DNA from: JBCCRH01 sp039208045
Lineage (GTDB): Bacteria; Bacteroidota; Bacteroidia; Chitinophagales; Saprospiraceae
Reading direction: 5' to 3'
DNA length: 13,286 bases
Assembly: GCA_039208045.1 (NCBI GenBank)
Contig: JBCCRH010000133.1
Span: 1-13,286 of the forward strand
Shown here: positions 6,541-13,286 of the stretch, piece after piece
Layout: each line of letters begins with the position of its first letter
How positions within the stretch are numbered: position 1 is the stretch's first letter
Notes under the pieces: generated by a model
What the model was told of the DNA's origin: nothing
Database searches by the model: none
What the model saw: only the letters and a program-made list of their open reading frames with translations
Translations under genes and position numbers: made by a program

Positions 6541-7131
6541 TTATTTTGAACCTATTGTAGCTAATACATCTTGGGTGGCATGGCTGGCTACTCCCAGTTC
6601 CTGGACACTTTTGAGTAGTGCTTCTTTTTCATCATGTGCATTCCATGCGTTGCTGATCAGTGCACACTCAAAGCCTTTTTTCTTTGCACTTTTAAGCGTG
6701 GCAAACATGGAGTTATCAATATTCAAGCCTGCCACAAATAGGCGCTTGGCCCCTAACTTGGACAATAGCCACTCTAGGTGCGTCATTTTAAAGGCAGAAC
6801 TGAATATTCGATTGATCGTGTAATCGGCAGGCCCTAATTCATCAATCAATTGATGACCCCATCGTCCTTGCTGGAAATCTCCTCGGATAAGGAAGGGCAG
6901 CTTTTCTTTTTGCCCATCTGGCAACAGTGCTTTATTGTCTTTATTGGCAATGATAGTAAACTGGGCCGAGATAATAAACTGCCCATGCTCCCGAAAGGTA
7001 TCAGTAAGTTTGATCAGATTCTCGATAACAGCACGATTACTAGGTAGCCATCTGCCTGCTCGGCCATAGGCTCCCTCGTTATGAATAAAATCGTTCTGCA
7101 TATCCGTTACTAGTAGTACGTCTTGCTTCAT
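6541..7131 (-). CDS. Isochorismatase-fold hydrolase homologue with altered catalytic residues
   Basis: A 196-residue protein of the isochorismatase-like cysteine hydrolase superfamily (nicotinamidases, N-carbamoylsarcosine amidases, isochorismatases). The N-terminus MKQDVLLVTDMQNDF has the conserved D10 and DF. IFSSAF (109-114) and VAGLNIDNSMFAT (133-145) align with the family KxxxSAF and VAGxxTDxCVxAT blocks. In these alignments the usual catalytic Lys is R108 and the nucleophilic Cys is S141 (TCC at 6709-6711), so the classic Asp-Lys-Cys triad is not intact. Isochorismate hydrolases of the PhzD type are known without the Cys but keep the Lys, so activity here is uncertain. ATG at 7131 gives the family N-terminus; ATG at 7173 or TTG at 7191 would add 14 or 20 residues. 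It is translated just before the cupin gene. The substrate is unknown. Confidence 0.8.
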   Translation of the reverse strand: MKQDVLLVTDMQNDFIHNEGAYGRAGRWLPSNRAVIENLIKLTDTFREHGQFIISAQFTIIANKDNKALLPDGQKEKLPFLIRGDFQQGRWGHQLIDELGPADYTINRIFSSAFKMTHLEWLLSKLGAKRLFVAGLNIDNSMFATLKSAKKKGFECALISNAWNAHDEKEALLKSVQELGVASHATQDVLATIGSK

Positions 7132-7200
7132 ATATTCACAGGATAAAATTCGTCTTCGGCTAAAGAACCACATTTTGTCCCGATTGTCCAAGTCCTACTC

Positions 7201-7247
7201 TGGAAAAATGCAGAAGAAGTTTGAATTTAACAATTCAAACTTCTTCT
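7201..7247 (-). terminator. Strong stem-loop terminator after the M14 peptidase gene
   Basis: AGAAGAAGTTTGAATT (7212-7227) and its exact reverse complement (7232-7247) form a perfect 16-bp stem with a four-base loop (7228-7231). On the - strand the stem is followed by GCATTTTTCC, a five-T run, about 60 bases after the stop of the peptidase gene. This fits a rho-independent terminator for the accD / RidA / M14 unit. It also separates that unit from the isochorismatase-like gene. Confidence 0.75.
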
Positions 7248-7307
7248 TATTGTGACAGGCTAATTCAAGCTTAGCCCGCGCTAAGTGGATTTGTAGTCCT
7301 CGTGGCC

Positions 7308-9950
7308 TTAAAAGCTTGGCAGCAACATCACTGCATTCTGCATCATGCGAGAAGGCCCTCGCCAGAACATCCTGTACTGCGTATTATCAAGCAAGTAGAC
7401 AATTTTGCCCTGCCCCATAGGCAGTACTCCAGCGAAGGTGTGCCCGGCTAGGTGCTTAAGGTTCTGCTCGGAAGCATAGCCCGATGCAAGCAGCTCAGCA
7501 GGGTCTTCTAGATAGTGACCTACTGTTTGTAGCTGACGGCTTGGCACTAAGGCGTTGGCACCAAATTTAATGCTGTAAAGCTGGTCTTCCATACCAAATG
7601 CTAGCGGGTTCGAATTATCTATTTTTGCCTTTAAGGCAGAACCAGGTATGCGTTTTTTACCATAAAAATCTTCTCGATCTTCAAAGTGCAAGTAGCGGGC
7701 CTCCTCCGTGGTATCTGGTGCCAAGGCATGAAGTTCTACTTTAGTGAGGGGGCTTCTCTTAGCAGTAAAGAAGGTCGCTGCGCTCTCTGTAGTCACCAAG
7801 GTACCTCCGTTTCTGATCCACGTTTCCAGCTCTTTACTGTATTTTTTATCAAAAAGCTTTCCAAGATGCTGCCCCCCTCCGGTAAGGATAAGCACATCAT
7901 AATCATTCAAGTCAGCTAGCCCGTAGCGTTGGCCAAACTTGGGGATGGCAGTTTGCTTAAGAATGGAAGTACGCACCCGCTCTATAGGTAGTGCCGACTC
8001 TTTATCGAAGAGGTAATAAATTTGACCTGTGGTATAGGTAGAGAAAGGCGGTTCTACCATGAGCGCCACTTTGGGCTGTTTTAGCGGGGTACTTTTGCGA
8101 GATGCCAGGTCATTACCCTGCTCCATTCTACCCGTATTGAGTCCTACAATTTTGACTTCAGCAGCAGCTGCAATGCTATTCATGTCCGCTACGATGGTAC
8201 TTGCTCGTTCCCGATTCCGCCCTTTTAGCACAATTAAGGTGCCCTGTACAAAAGATTGCGTTCCGTCACTAAATGCTTCCAAGGCTGCTCGTACGCGATA
8301 GCCCTTTTCCCACAGCATAGAAAGTGCTTTGGGGGCATTGCGCTGGCTCCAATCAATTACGTAAGCATATTTGGCATTGGGGTTGACCACATTAGAGACC
8401 TTTTTAATCACCTCTGTTCCATCTGCTACTTTTGACACGGGCGGTAGATCGCTGGAAGTCGTATAGTAAGCTTCTAAATTATAAGCAAAAGGAGCCGCCC
8501 AAGTCGACATATCATACATTACCGAATCCTCAATCATCATCTGACGATTCATAATGGTATTGATGAATAAATGCCTGCTCTGATTAGTAGAAATGAACAT
8601 TGTCCCTTTATCAAAACGCTTGCGCTTCGTCTTACCATCCCAAAAATCAATTACTGATTTTTGAATGCTTGATTCTAAGGTAGATAGTTCAACGCCTTGC
8701 CTTTGCAGCACTTCGACTAAGTCTGCCAAGTAGGGTTCGTTATTCTTTACAGGGATATAGTAGCCTTTTACATCACTTTTAGAGCTTGCTGGATCCATCG
8801 CATCTCTGGAGTATTCCTGTAATGCCACTCGATTAGCCGCTGATCGATCAATGGTAGCCAAAGAAGTATTGTAGTGATCATACACCCGTTGACGTAGGGT
8901 AAGGATATAACCATCATCCGTTGTTACTGCTCTTCCTCCTCCGATACCGCCTTGTTCAGTCAACATCCCAATTGCTCCCATGACAGAAGGATAACTAGAG
9001 CCATAGCCAGGATAGAAAAAGTCAAAAGCTTCCCGCGTGAAATAGTTCAACTGATTGTCATCAAAAAAGGCAATATTCGCCCGGCCAAAGGTGTCACTCC
9101 AAGATTCATATTTATCGGGAAGCAGTAGGTTGCGAGGAGTTGTTCCTGGGGCAGTGAAATAGTTGTTATTGTACCCCATTTCGTGATAATCTACATGCAC
9201 GTTGGGCAAAATTTCTTGGTAAACGCCAATGTGCCCTTTTGATTCTGGATGTACACACCACACCCAATCTCGGTTGAGGTCAAACCAATAGTGGTTGGTA
9301 CGGCCGTTGGGCCAAGGTTCGTAATGCTCTAAATCTCTGGGCTCCTTTCCCACTACACCTCGCTTCATGCCTTTATACCAGTATACATAACGGTCGCGGC
9401 CATCCGGATTCAGACAGAAAAAGATACTCACTACGGTATTGTCCAACCAATTCATCGTCTGCTCATCCTGAGCAGCAGCTAATCGGTAAGCTACTTGCAT
9501 AGCTGCTTCCGTACAGGAAGTTTCATTACCATGTATGTTGTAGCTCAGCGATACAAATACAGGGTCGTTGTTGGTTACATCGCTTGGGTTAGCAGACCGT
9601 CCTTCCATCATATCCTTATGCCTAGTGATGAGTTCATCTAGCCGCTGCATATTTTTTGGTGAGGTAATGAGCGCGTGGTAAAGCTTGCGCCCCTCGTAGG
9701 TCTCCCCATAGTTAGTAAAGCGCATACGTGCGCCACCATCCGAGGCTGCCAAAGCCTTTACATAGCTTTCTACATCTTGATAGAGGGTGATTTCCTCTCC
9801 CAATTGGTATTCCAAGAATTGCTCGGGAGAGGGGATGTCCGCATTATACTTCAGATCAGTATCAAAAGTAAAGCGGGGCTGTACCAATTCAACTTGAGCG
9901 GTCAAGCCAAATGGCAGTGCAAATAAGAGGGTAAAAAAGAGTTTTTTCAT
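7308..9950 (-). CDS. Exported M14 family zinc carboxypeptidase
   Basis: An 880-residue secreted metallopeptidase. Residues 1-19 (MKKLFFTLLFALPFGLTAQ) are a signal peptide. The M14 catalytic domain covers about 50-370: zinc ligands H140 and E143 in HGNETS, FFCLNPDGRDRY (177-188), FDLNRDW (223-229), a third His in HVDYHEMG (252-259), and the likely catalytic Glu in LTEQGG (330-335). The region after 400 ends in a Rossmann / glutamine-amidotransferase-like part (about 625-720) with DYDVLILTGGG and WIRNGGTLVTTES. This two-part layout is common in Bacteroidota M14 proteins of 800-900 residues. It probably trims peptides in the periplasm or outside the cell; the natural substrate is unknown. An upstream in-frame TTG at 9959 is possible, but the ATG at 9950 starts exactly at the signal peptide. 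It follows the RidA lipoprotein gene by 21 bp. Confidence 0.92.
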   Translation of the reverse strand: MKKLFFTLLFALPFGLTAQVELVQPRFTFDTDLKYNADIPSPEQFLEYQLGEEITLYQDVESYVKALAASDGGARMRFTNYGETYEGRKLYHALITSPKNMQRLDELITRHKDMMEGRSANPSDVTNNDPVFVSLSYNIHGNETSCTEAAMQVAYRLAAAQDEQTMNWLDNTVVSIFFCLNPDGRDRYVYWYKGMKRGVVGKEPRDLEHYEPWPNGRTNHYWFDLNRDWVWCVHPESKGHIGVYQEILPNVHVDYHEMGYNNNYFTAPGTTPRNLLLPDKYESWSDTFGRANIAFFDDNQLNYFTREAFDFFYPGYGSSYPSVMGAIGMLTEQGGIGGGRAVTTDDGYILTLRQRVYDHYNTSLATIDRSAANRVALQEYSRDAMDPASSKSDVKGYYIPVKNNEPYLADLVEVLQRQGVELSTLESSIQKSVIDFWDGKTKRKRFDKGTMFISTNQSRHLFINTIMNRQMMIEDSVMYDMSTWAAPFAYNLEAYYTTSSDLPPVSKVADGTEVIKKVSNVVNPNAKYAYVIDWSQRNAPKALSMLWEKGYRVRAALEAFSDGTQSFVQGTLIVLKGRNRERASTIVADMNSIAAAAEVKIVGLNTGRMEQGNDLASRKSTPLKQPKVALMVEPPFSTYTTGQIYYLFDKESALPIERVRTSILKQTAIPKFGQRYGLADLNDYDVLILTGGGQHLGKLFDKKYSKELETWIRNGGTLVTTESAATFFTAKRSPLTKVELHALAPDTTEEARYLHFEDREDFYGKKRIPGSALKAKIDNSNPLAFGMEDQLYSIKFGANALVPSRQLQTVGHYLEDPAELLASGYASEQNLKHLAGHTFAGVLPMGQGKIVYLLDNTQYRMFWRGPSRMMQNAVMLLPSF

Positions 9951-9971
9951 ACGATCCAAAATTATTTTGTT

Positions 9972-10535
9972 TTAATATATTTCGACCACAACGTCTATCT
10001 CTACTGCAATGTTTCGAGGCAATGACCCCATACCGACGGCTGCTCTAGCGTGCTTCCCGCTCTCTCCGAACACGTCCACCATCAAATCAGAAAAACCATT
10101 GATCACTTCTGGATGATTTTCAAAATCAGGGGCTGCGTTCACCATTCCTACTACCTTTACAATTCGCTTGACGCGATTTAGATCGCCTAATTCCGCTTTT
10201 AGAACGGCTAGCTGTCGGATGGCCACCAGACGAGCAGCCTCATAGCCCTCCTTTACAGTAAGGTCGATCCCAAGTTTTCCGGTGATGTTTTCGCCTTGTG
10301 CGTTTTGAGGCCCTTTGCCCGCCAAGAAGAGCAGCTTACCAGCAGGAGCAGCATGCACATAATTAGCCACCGGAGCACTCATTTGGGGTAGTGTAATACC
10401 CATAGCTTGGAGCTTTTTGTCATAATCAACGGTAGGAATAGTAGGGGCTGAGGGATCAACAGGAGTAGATTGGCCAGCTTCTGCCATACAAGATGTGAGC
10501 GCCACAAACAGTAGCACCAAAAGAGGGGGTCTCAT
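9972..10535 (-). CDS. RidA/YjgF-family protein with lipoprotein signal
   Basis: A 187-residue protein. Residues 1-15 are a short hydrophobic signal ending in a lipobox (L13-T-S-C16), so the mature protein should be lipid-anchored in the envelope. A Pro/Thr/Ser-rich linker runs to about residue 37. The rest (39-187) is a complete YjgF / chorismate-mutase-like domain of the endoribonuclease-annotated subtype, with GITLPQMSAPVANYV, GKLLFLAGKGP, EGYEAARLVAIRQLAVL, VINGFSDLMVDVFGE and KHARAAVGMGSLP. R164 lies where RidA enamine deaminases have their substrate-binding Arg. Members of this family are mostly cytoplasmic and about 150 residues long, so the N-terminal anchor is unusual. It lies 27 bp after accD and 21 bp before the exported M14 peptidase, probably in one transcript. 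The substrate is unknown. Confidence 0.88.
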   Translation of the reverse strand: MRPPLLVLLFVALTSCMAEAGQSTPVDPSAPTIPTVDYDKKLQAMGITLPQMSAPVANYVHAAPAGKLLFLAGKGPQNAQGENITGKLGIDLTVKEGYEAARLVAIRQLAVLKAELGDLNRVKRIVKVVGMVNAAPDFENHPEVINGFSDLMVDVFGESGKHARAAVGMGSLPRNIAVEIDVVVEIY

Positions 10536-10562
10536 AGCGTAGAATTATGATATAATAATTGA

Positions 10563-11405
10563 CTAATTGTCAAAAAAGTATAGCAAGTCGGCGATGCGTT
10601 GCTTTAAATCTTTGCGGTCAACGATAAAATCGAGAAACCCGTGTTCGAGTAAGAACTCTGAAGTTTGGAAGCCTTCTGGCAAATCTTTCTTGATCGTCTC
10701 TTTAATTACCCTTGGCCCAGCAAAGCCAATTAATGCTTCTGGCTCAGCGAAATTGATGTCCCCCAACATCGCAAAAGAAGCAGTAACACCACCAGTAGTA
10801 GGATCGGTCAGGAACGAAAAGTACGGTACGCCTGCTTTCGCAAGCTTGCTGAGCTTAGCCGAGGTTTTGGCCATTTGCATCAGCGAAAAAGCAGACTCCA
10901 TCATACGCGCACCACCTGATTTAGAAATAATCATAAAGGGGATACGCTGCTCTAAGCTATACTCAATACCCATGCTTATTTTCTCCCCTACCACAGAGCC
11001 CATTGACCCACCAATAAACTTAAAGTCCATTGCGGCAATTACGATAGGCTTGCGATTAATTTTACCTCTTGCAACAGTGATGGCGTCCGAAAGATTGGTC
11101 TTTTCCCAAGCGGTCTCTAAACGCTCTGAGTAGGGCTTCAAATCCGTAAAACTGAGGAAATCTTTTGACTTCAATTCCAAAAACAATTCCTCATAGTTGC
11201 CATCAAAAAGGATATTGTAGTAGTCATAAGAAGATATACGAACATGGTAATTGCAGTGCGTACACTTGTAAAAATTCTCTTTCAGCTCTTTGCGGGTACT
11301 CGTTTGTTTACATGCTTTGCACTTATACCATAGGCCTTCAGGAGCTTCTTTTTTGTTCCTAGTGGCGGTTTGAATTCCATCTTTCAGTCGTTTGAACCAA
11401 CCCAT
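10563..11405 (-). CDS. accD: Acetyl-CoA carboxylase carboxyltransferase subunit beta
   Basis: The beta half of the carboxyltransferase that makes malonyl-CoA from acetyl-CoA, the first committed step of fatty-acid synthesis; works in the cytoplasm with AccA. At 280 residues it is near the usual length. The zinc ribbon is visible as C29-x2-C32 and C48-x2-C51. The crotonase-like core has GGSMGSVVGEKI, SKSGGARMMES and TTGGVTASFAMLGDI, followed by EPEALIGFAGPRVI. The start MGWFKRLKDG is standard for Bacteroidota AccD. It is the first gene of the - strand unit running into the RidA lipoprotein and M14 peptidase genes. A TAACTTTG box lies 56 bp upstream. accA is not in the window. Confidence 0.97.
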   Translation of the reverse strand: MGWFKRLKDGIQTATRNKKEAPEGLWYKCKACKQTSTRKELKENFYKCTHCNYHVRISSYDYYNILFDGNYEELFLELKSKDFLSFTDLKPYSERLETAWEKTNLSDAITVARGKINRKPIVIAAMDFKFIGGSMGSVVGEKISMGIEYSLEQRIPFMIISKSGGARMMESAFSLMQMAKTSAKLSKLAKAGVPYFSFLTDPTTGGVTASFAMLGDINFAEPEALIGFAGPRVIKETIKKDLPEGFQTSEFLLEHGFLDFIVDRKDLKQRIADLLYFFDN

Positions 11406-11460
11406 CTTTCACTGTTTAATGGTTTAGTGGTCTTTGAGGTTTAGCTAGGTAGCAGGCGAG

Positions 11461-11468
11461 CAAAGTTA
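11461..11468 (-). promoter_or_regulatory. Putative -7 box for accD
   Basis: On the - strand TAACTTTG matches the Bacteroidota TAnnTTTG element exactly and is 56 bp before the accD ATG. The -33 region about 20 bp upstream reads ATGG rather than TTTG, so the match is only half convincing. The rest of the 128-bp gap between accD and hemE shows no further clear signal. Confidence 0.4.
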
Positions 11469-11533
11469 AGCATACTAAGGCGATAATCTACCATGAAGCA
11501 CTTAATAAAATTTGAGTGGTGGCATTCGACAAG

Positions 11534-12562
11534 CTAGTACTGGAAGTCTTTAACGGTATTCACAAAAGCCTTCACACCATCCAGCGGGGTATCGGGATAG
11601 ACGCCATGCCCTAGGTTAGCGATGTGTTTTTTGCCAAATCGACGTAGCATATTTTTAGTCTCTCGCTCAATGGTTGCTGTAGGTGCATAGAGTTGGCAAG
11701 GGTCTAAATTTCCTTGAAATACTTTATCTTCTCCTACCTGTTTCCGAGCATGATCAGGTGCGGTATTCCAATCTAAGCCCACTACATCACAGGCAGTCTC
11801 CTTCCAATGGTGCAGGCCAAACCAAGCTCCTTTTGCAAAAACCGTTACCGGCACTTCGTCGATGGCAGCGGCTATTCTTTTAATATAGGGTGCTGAAAAG
11901 GTATCATATTGCTGTGGACTTAATATACCCGCCCAGGAGTCAAATACTTGCACTAAATCCACGCCACTCTGAATTTTCAATTTCAAATAGGCTATGATAG
12001 TTTCGGTAAGCTTATCCAACAGTCGATGAGCTTGCTCAGGCTGGGTGTACAAAAAGCGCTTTGCCTTAGAAAATGTCTTACTACCGGAGCCTTCTATCAT
12101 ATAAGCCAAGAGAGTCCAAGGGGCACCCGAAAAGCCAATTAATGGCACTCTGCCGCTTAGTTCTTGCTTGGTGATTTTTAAAGCTTCAAACACGTATTCC
12201 AAGCGCTCAGCAGCTTGTTGGCCGCTGTCGAGTCGAGTAATATCTGCTTCGCCAGCGACTGTATTCGGAAATAATGGCCCTTTCTTTTCTATGAGTTCAT
12301 ATGGCAAGCCCATAGCCTCGGGAATAACCAATATGTCCGAGAAAATAATCGCTGCATCCACCCCCAACTCATCCACTGGTTGTATCGTCACTTCCGCCGC
12401 CAATGCGGGCGTTTCTACCAGTTCCTTGAAGCCCGATAAGCTTTTCCGAATCGCTCTATACTGTGGTAAAATTCGTCCTGCCTGGCGCATTAGCCATACG
12501 GGCGGGCGTTCTACTGCTTCTCCCCTAGCAGCACGTACAAATAAGTCATTTTTCAAATCCAT
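11534..12562 (-). CDS. hemE: Uroporphyrinogen decarboxylase
   Basis: Decarboxylates the four acetate side chains of uroporphyrinogen III to give coproporphyrinogen III in haem synthesis; cytoplasmic, no cofactor. At 342 residues it is the normal length. The signature WLMRQAGRILPQYR (23-36) holds the substrate-binding arginines; FSDIL (74-78) has the essential aspartate D76; GFSGAPWTLLAYMIEG and HIANLGHGVYPDTP near the C-terminus complete the family pattern. The ATG at 12562 gives the usual N-terminus (MDLKNDLFVRA). No other haem genes are adjacent. It reads away from the symporter gene and ends 128 bp before accD on the same strand. No convincing promoter was found. Confidence 0.97.
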   Translation of the reverse strand: MDLKNDLFVRAARGEAVERPPVWLMRQAGRILPQYRAIRKSLSGFKELVETPALAAEVTIQPVDELGVDAAIIFSDILVIPEAMGLPYELIEKKGPLFPNTVAGEADITRLDSGQQAAERLEYVFEALKITKQELSGRVPLIGFSGAPWTLLAYMIEGSGSKTFSKAKRFLYTQPEQAHRLLDKLTETIIAYLKLKIQSGVDLVQVFDSWAGILSPQQYDTFSAPYIKRIAAAIDEVPVTVFAKGAWFGLHHWKETACDVVGLDWNTAPDHARKQVGEDKVFQGNLDPCQLYAPTATIERETKNMLRRFGKKHIANLGHGVYPDTPLDGVKAFVNTVKDFQY

Positions 12563-12772
12563 TTGGCAATATTAGAAACAATAAGCGGAAGCTTCATTTT
12601 TTGGCTTTCGTTTTTTTAAAATACCTGTCAAGAACTTGTAAAATGCAGCTTGAGAAGTGTTTGATTAAAATAAATAAAGCAAGAAAATTTCGTCTGAGTA
12701 AAAATATTTAACATAAATAAGCCGCTGTGCAATTCATTTAGAATTTCTATATTGTGCAGCAAACATTAGCGT
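12563..12772. other. AT-rich divergent intergenic region between hemE and the symporter gene
   Basis: The longest gap in the window, 210 bp, and it must carry promoters for both directions. On the + strand TATATTGT (12748-12755), 18 bp after TGTG (12726-12729), is a weak promoter candidate for the symporter. TGTGCA occurs at 12726-12731 and 12753-12758. AATTC-ATTTA-GAATT (12731-12745) is a small inverted repeat between them. T runs at 12597-12602 and 12610-12617 have no proper stem before them. Nothing here encodes a protein. Confidence 0.4.
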
Positions 12773-13286
12773 ATGAAAAAACTAGCTCTTCACTGGAAGA
12801 TTATCATTGGCCTATTCTTGGGTATCATCTACTCCTTCATCTCTAGCTATATGGGTTGGAATGAATTCACTAAAGATTGGATTGATCCCTTTGGCGTGAT
12901 CTTCATTCGACTCTTAAAATTCATTGCAGTGCCATTGGTGCTCTTTTCCATTATTAGTGGTATTTCTTCCCTCACAGATGTCTCTAAGCTAGGGCGTATG
13001 GGGGCAAAGACGCTCATTGCTTACTTAATTACCACCGTTACTGCTGTAGGAGTTGGACTGTTTGTCGTAAATGTATTTCAACCGGGTAATTACATTGCGG
13101 AGGAGCAGCGCGCTAAAAATCGGGTAAAGTATGAGGTGTGGGTACAGCAGACACCAGGAGTGGAAATTCTCGATGGGAAGAACTTCTTGAGCGATCCGGC
13201 TTACAGCGACCTCACAGAAGAAGCTAATGCAGCTTTGCAGAAAGAAATGGCGGATGAGGGAGTTGCCAAGCGCATGGAGGATGCCA
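12773..13286 (+). CDS. Sodium:dicarboxylate (glutamate/aspartate) symporter, N-terminal part
   Basis: The first 171 codons of a transporter of the DAACS / SDF family, which imports C4-dicarboxylates or acidic amino acids with Na+ or H+; the gene runs off the right edge. The ATG at 12773 gives MKKLALHWKIIIGLFLGIIY. Transmembrane helix 1 is at about 8-26, helix 2 at about 40-64 with the family sequence FIRLLKFIAVPLVLFSIISG, and helix 3 at about 80-102. A hydrophilic stretch of at least 66 residues (about 104-171) follows where helix 4 would be expected soon in archaeal homologues, so the 3-4 loop is long. Substrate specificity lies in the missing C-terminal half. Confidence 0.9.
   Translation, partial: MKKLALHWKIIIGLFLGIIYSFISSYMGWNEFTKDWIDPFGVIFIRLLKFIAVPLVLFSIISGISSLTDVSKLGRMGAKTLIAYLITTVTAVGVGLFVVNVFQPGNYIAEEQRAKNRVKYEVWVQQTPGVEILDGKNFLSDPAYSDLTEEANAALQKEMADEGVAKRMEDA

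Noticed and set aside
7132..7191. Longer N-terminus for the isochorismatase-like protein starting at TTG 7191 or ATG 7173
   Set aside because: The added residues (such as MWFFSRRRILSCEY) are not family-like, while ATG 7131 begins just before the first conserved strand.
9951..9959. TTG start for the M14 peptidase, three codons upstream
   Set aside because: The ATG at 9950 starts a standard signal peptide, and ATG is preferred over TTG.
10567..11133. A 188-codon open frame on the + strand
   Set aside because: It lies entirely opposite accD, whose zinc ribbon and carboxyltransferase motifs are unmistakable. The opposite-strand peptide has no recognisable domain.
12168..12575. A 135-codon open frame on the + strand
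   Set aside because: It is antisense to the conserved N-terminal part of hemE and looks like a shadow frame.
1..13286. CRISPR arrays, insertion sequences, tRNA or rRNA genes, phage genes, toxin-antitoxin pairs
   Set aside because: No regularly spaced repeats, transposase motifs, terminal inverted repeats, cloverleaf sequences or phage-like proteins were recognised on either strand.

Overview
The window looks like a chromosomal segment of a Bacteroidota bacterium, probably of the Saprospiria/Lewinella type. The class-level placement is inference from gene style, not a computed phylogeny. The indications are a bacillithiol gene (bshC), a PorT-like outer-membrane barrel, an ECF sigma factor with a Bacteroidota-style membrane partner, promoter matches of the TTTG / TAnnTTTG type, and few Shine-Dalgarno sites. 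No mobile element, CRISPR array, tRNA or rRNA was recognised. Coding density is high and no gene-free stretch exceeds about 210 bp.

Left part (1-2926, + strand). A possible tail of an upstream gene is followed by a small outer-membrane beta-barrel with a seven-aspartate C-terminus. Next comes a tight three-gene cluster: an ECF sigma factor, a one-pass membrane protein with a duplicated N-terminal motif (candidate anti-sigma factor), and an exported DUF4097-like protein. This is the most system-like part of the window: a probable envelope-sensing regulatory unit, preceded by an 11-bp inverted repeat.

Middle part (2931-7191). glpK (glycerol kinase, - strand) and bshC (last step of bacillithiol synthesis, + strand) diverge from a 176-bp region. 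That region holds a good Bacteroidota promoter for glpK and overlapping inverted repeats. Downstream is a - strand pair: an isochorismatase-fold protein whose catalytic Lys and Cys positions read Arg and Ser, then a small KdgF-like cupin.

Right part (7212-13286). A - strand transcription unit probably runs accD, a lipoprotein RidA-family protein, then a large exported M14 zinc carboxypeptidase. It ends at a perfect 16-bp stem-loop with a T tract. hemE (uroporphyrinogen decarboxylase, - strand) lies upstream. It diverges from a sodium:dicarboxylate symporter gene that is cut by the window edge.

Most genes are housekeeping: glpK, bshC, accD, hemE. The points deserving a second look are the sigma / candidate anti-sigma / DUF4097 unit, the altered isochorismatase active site, the exported RidA next to an exported peptidase, and the structured glpK-bshC intergenic region.
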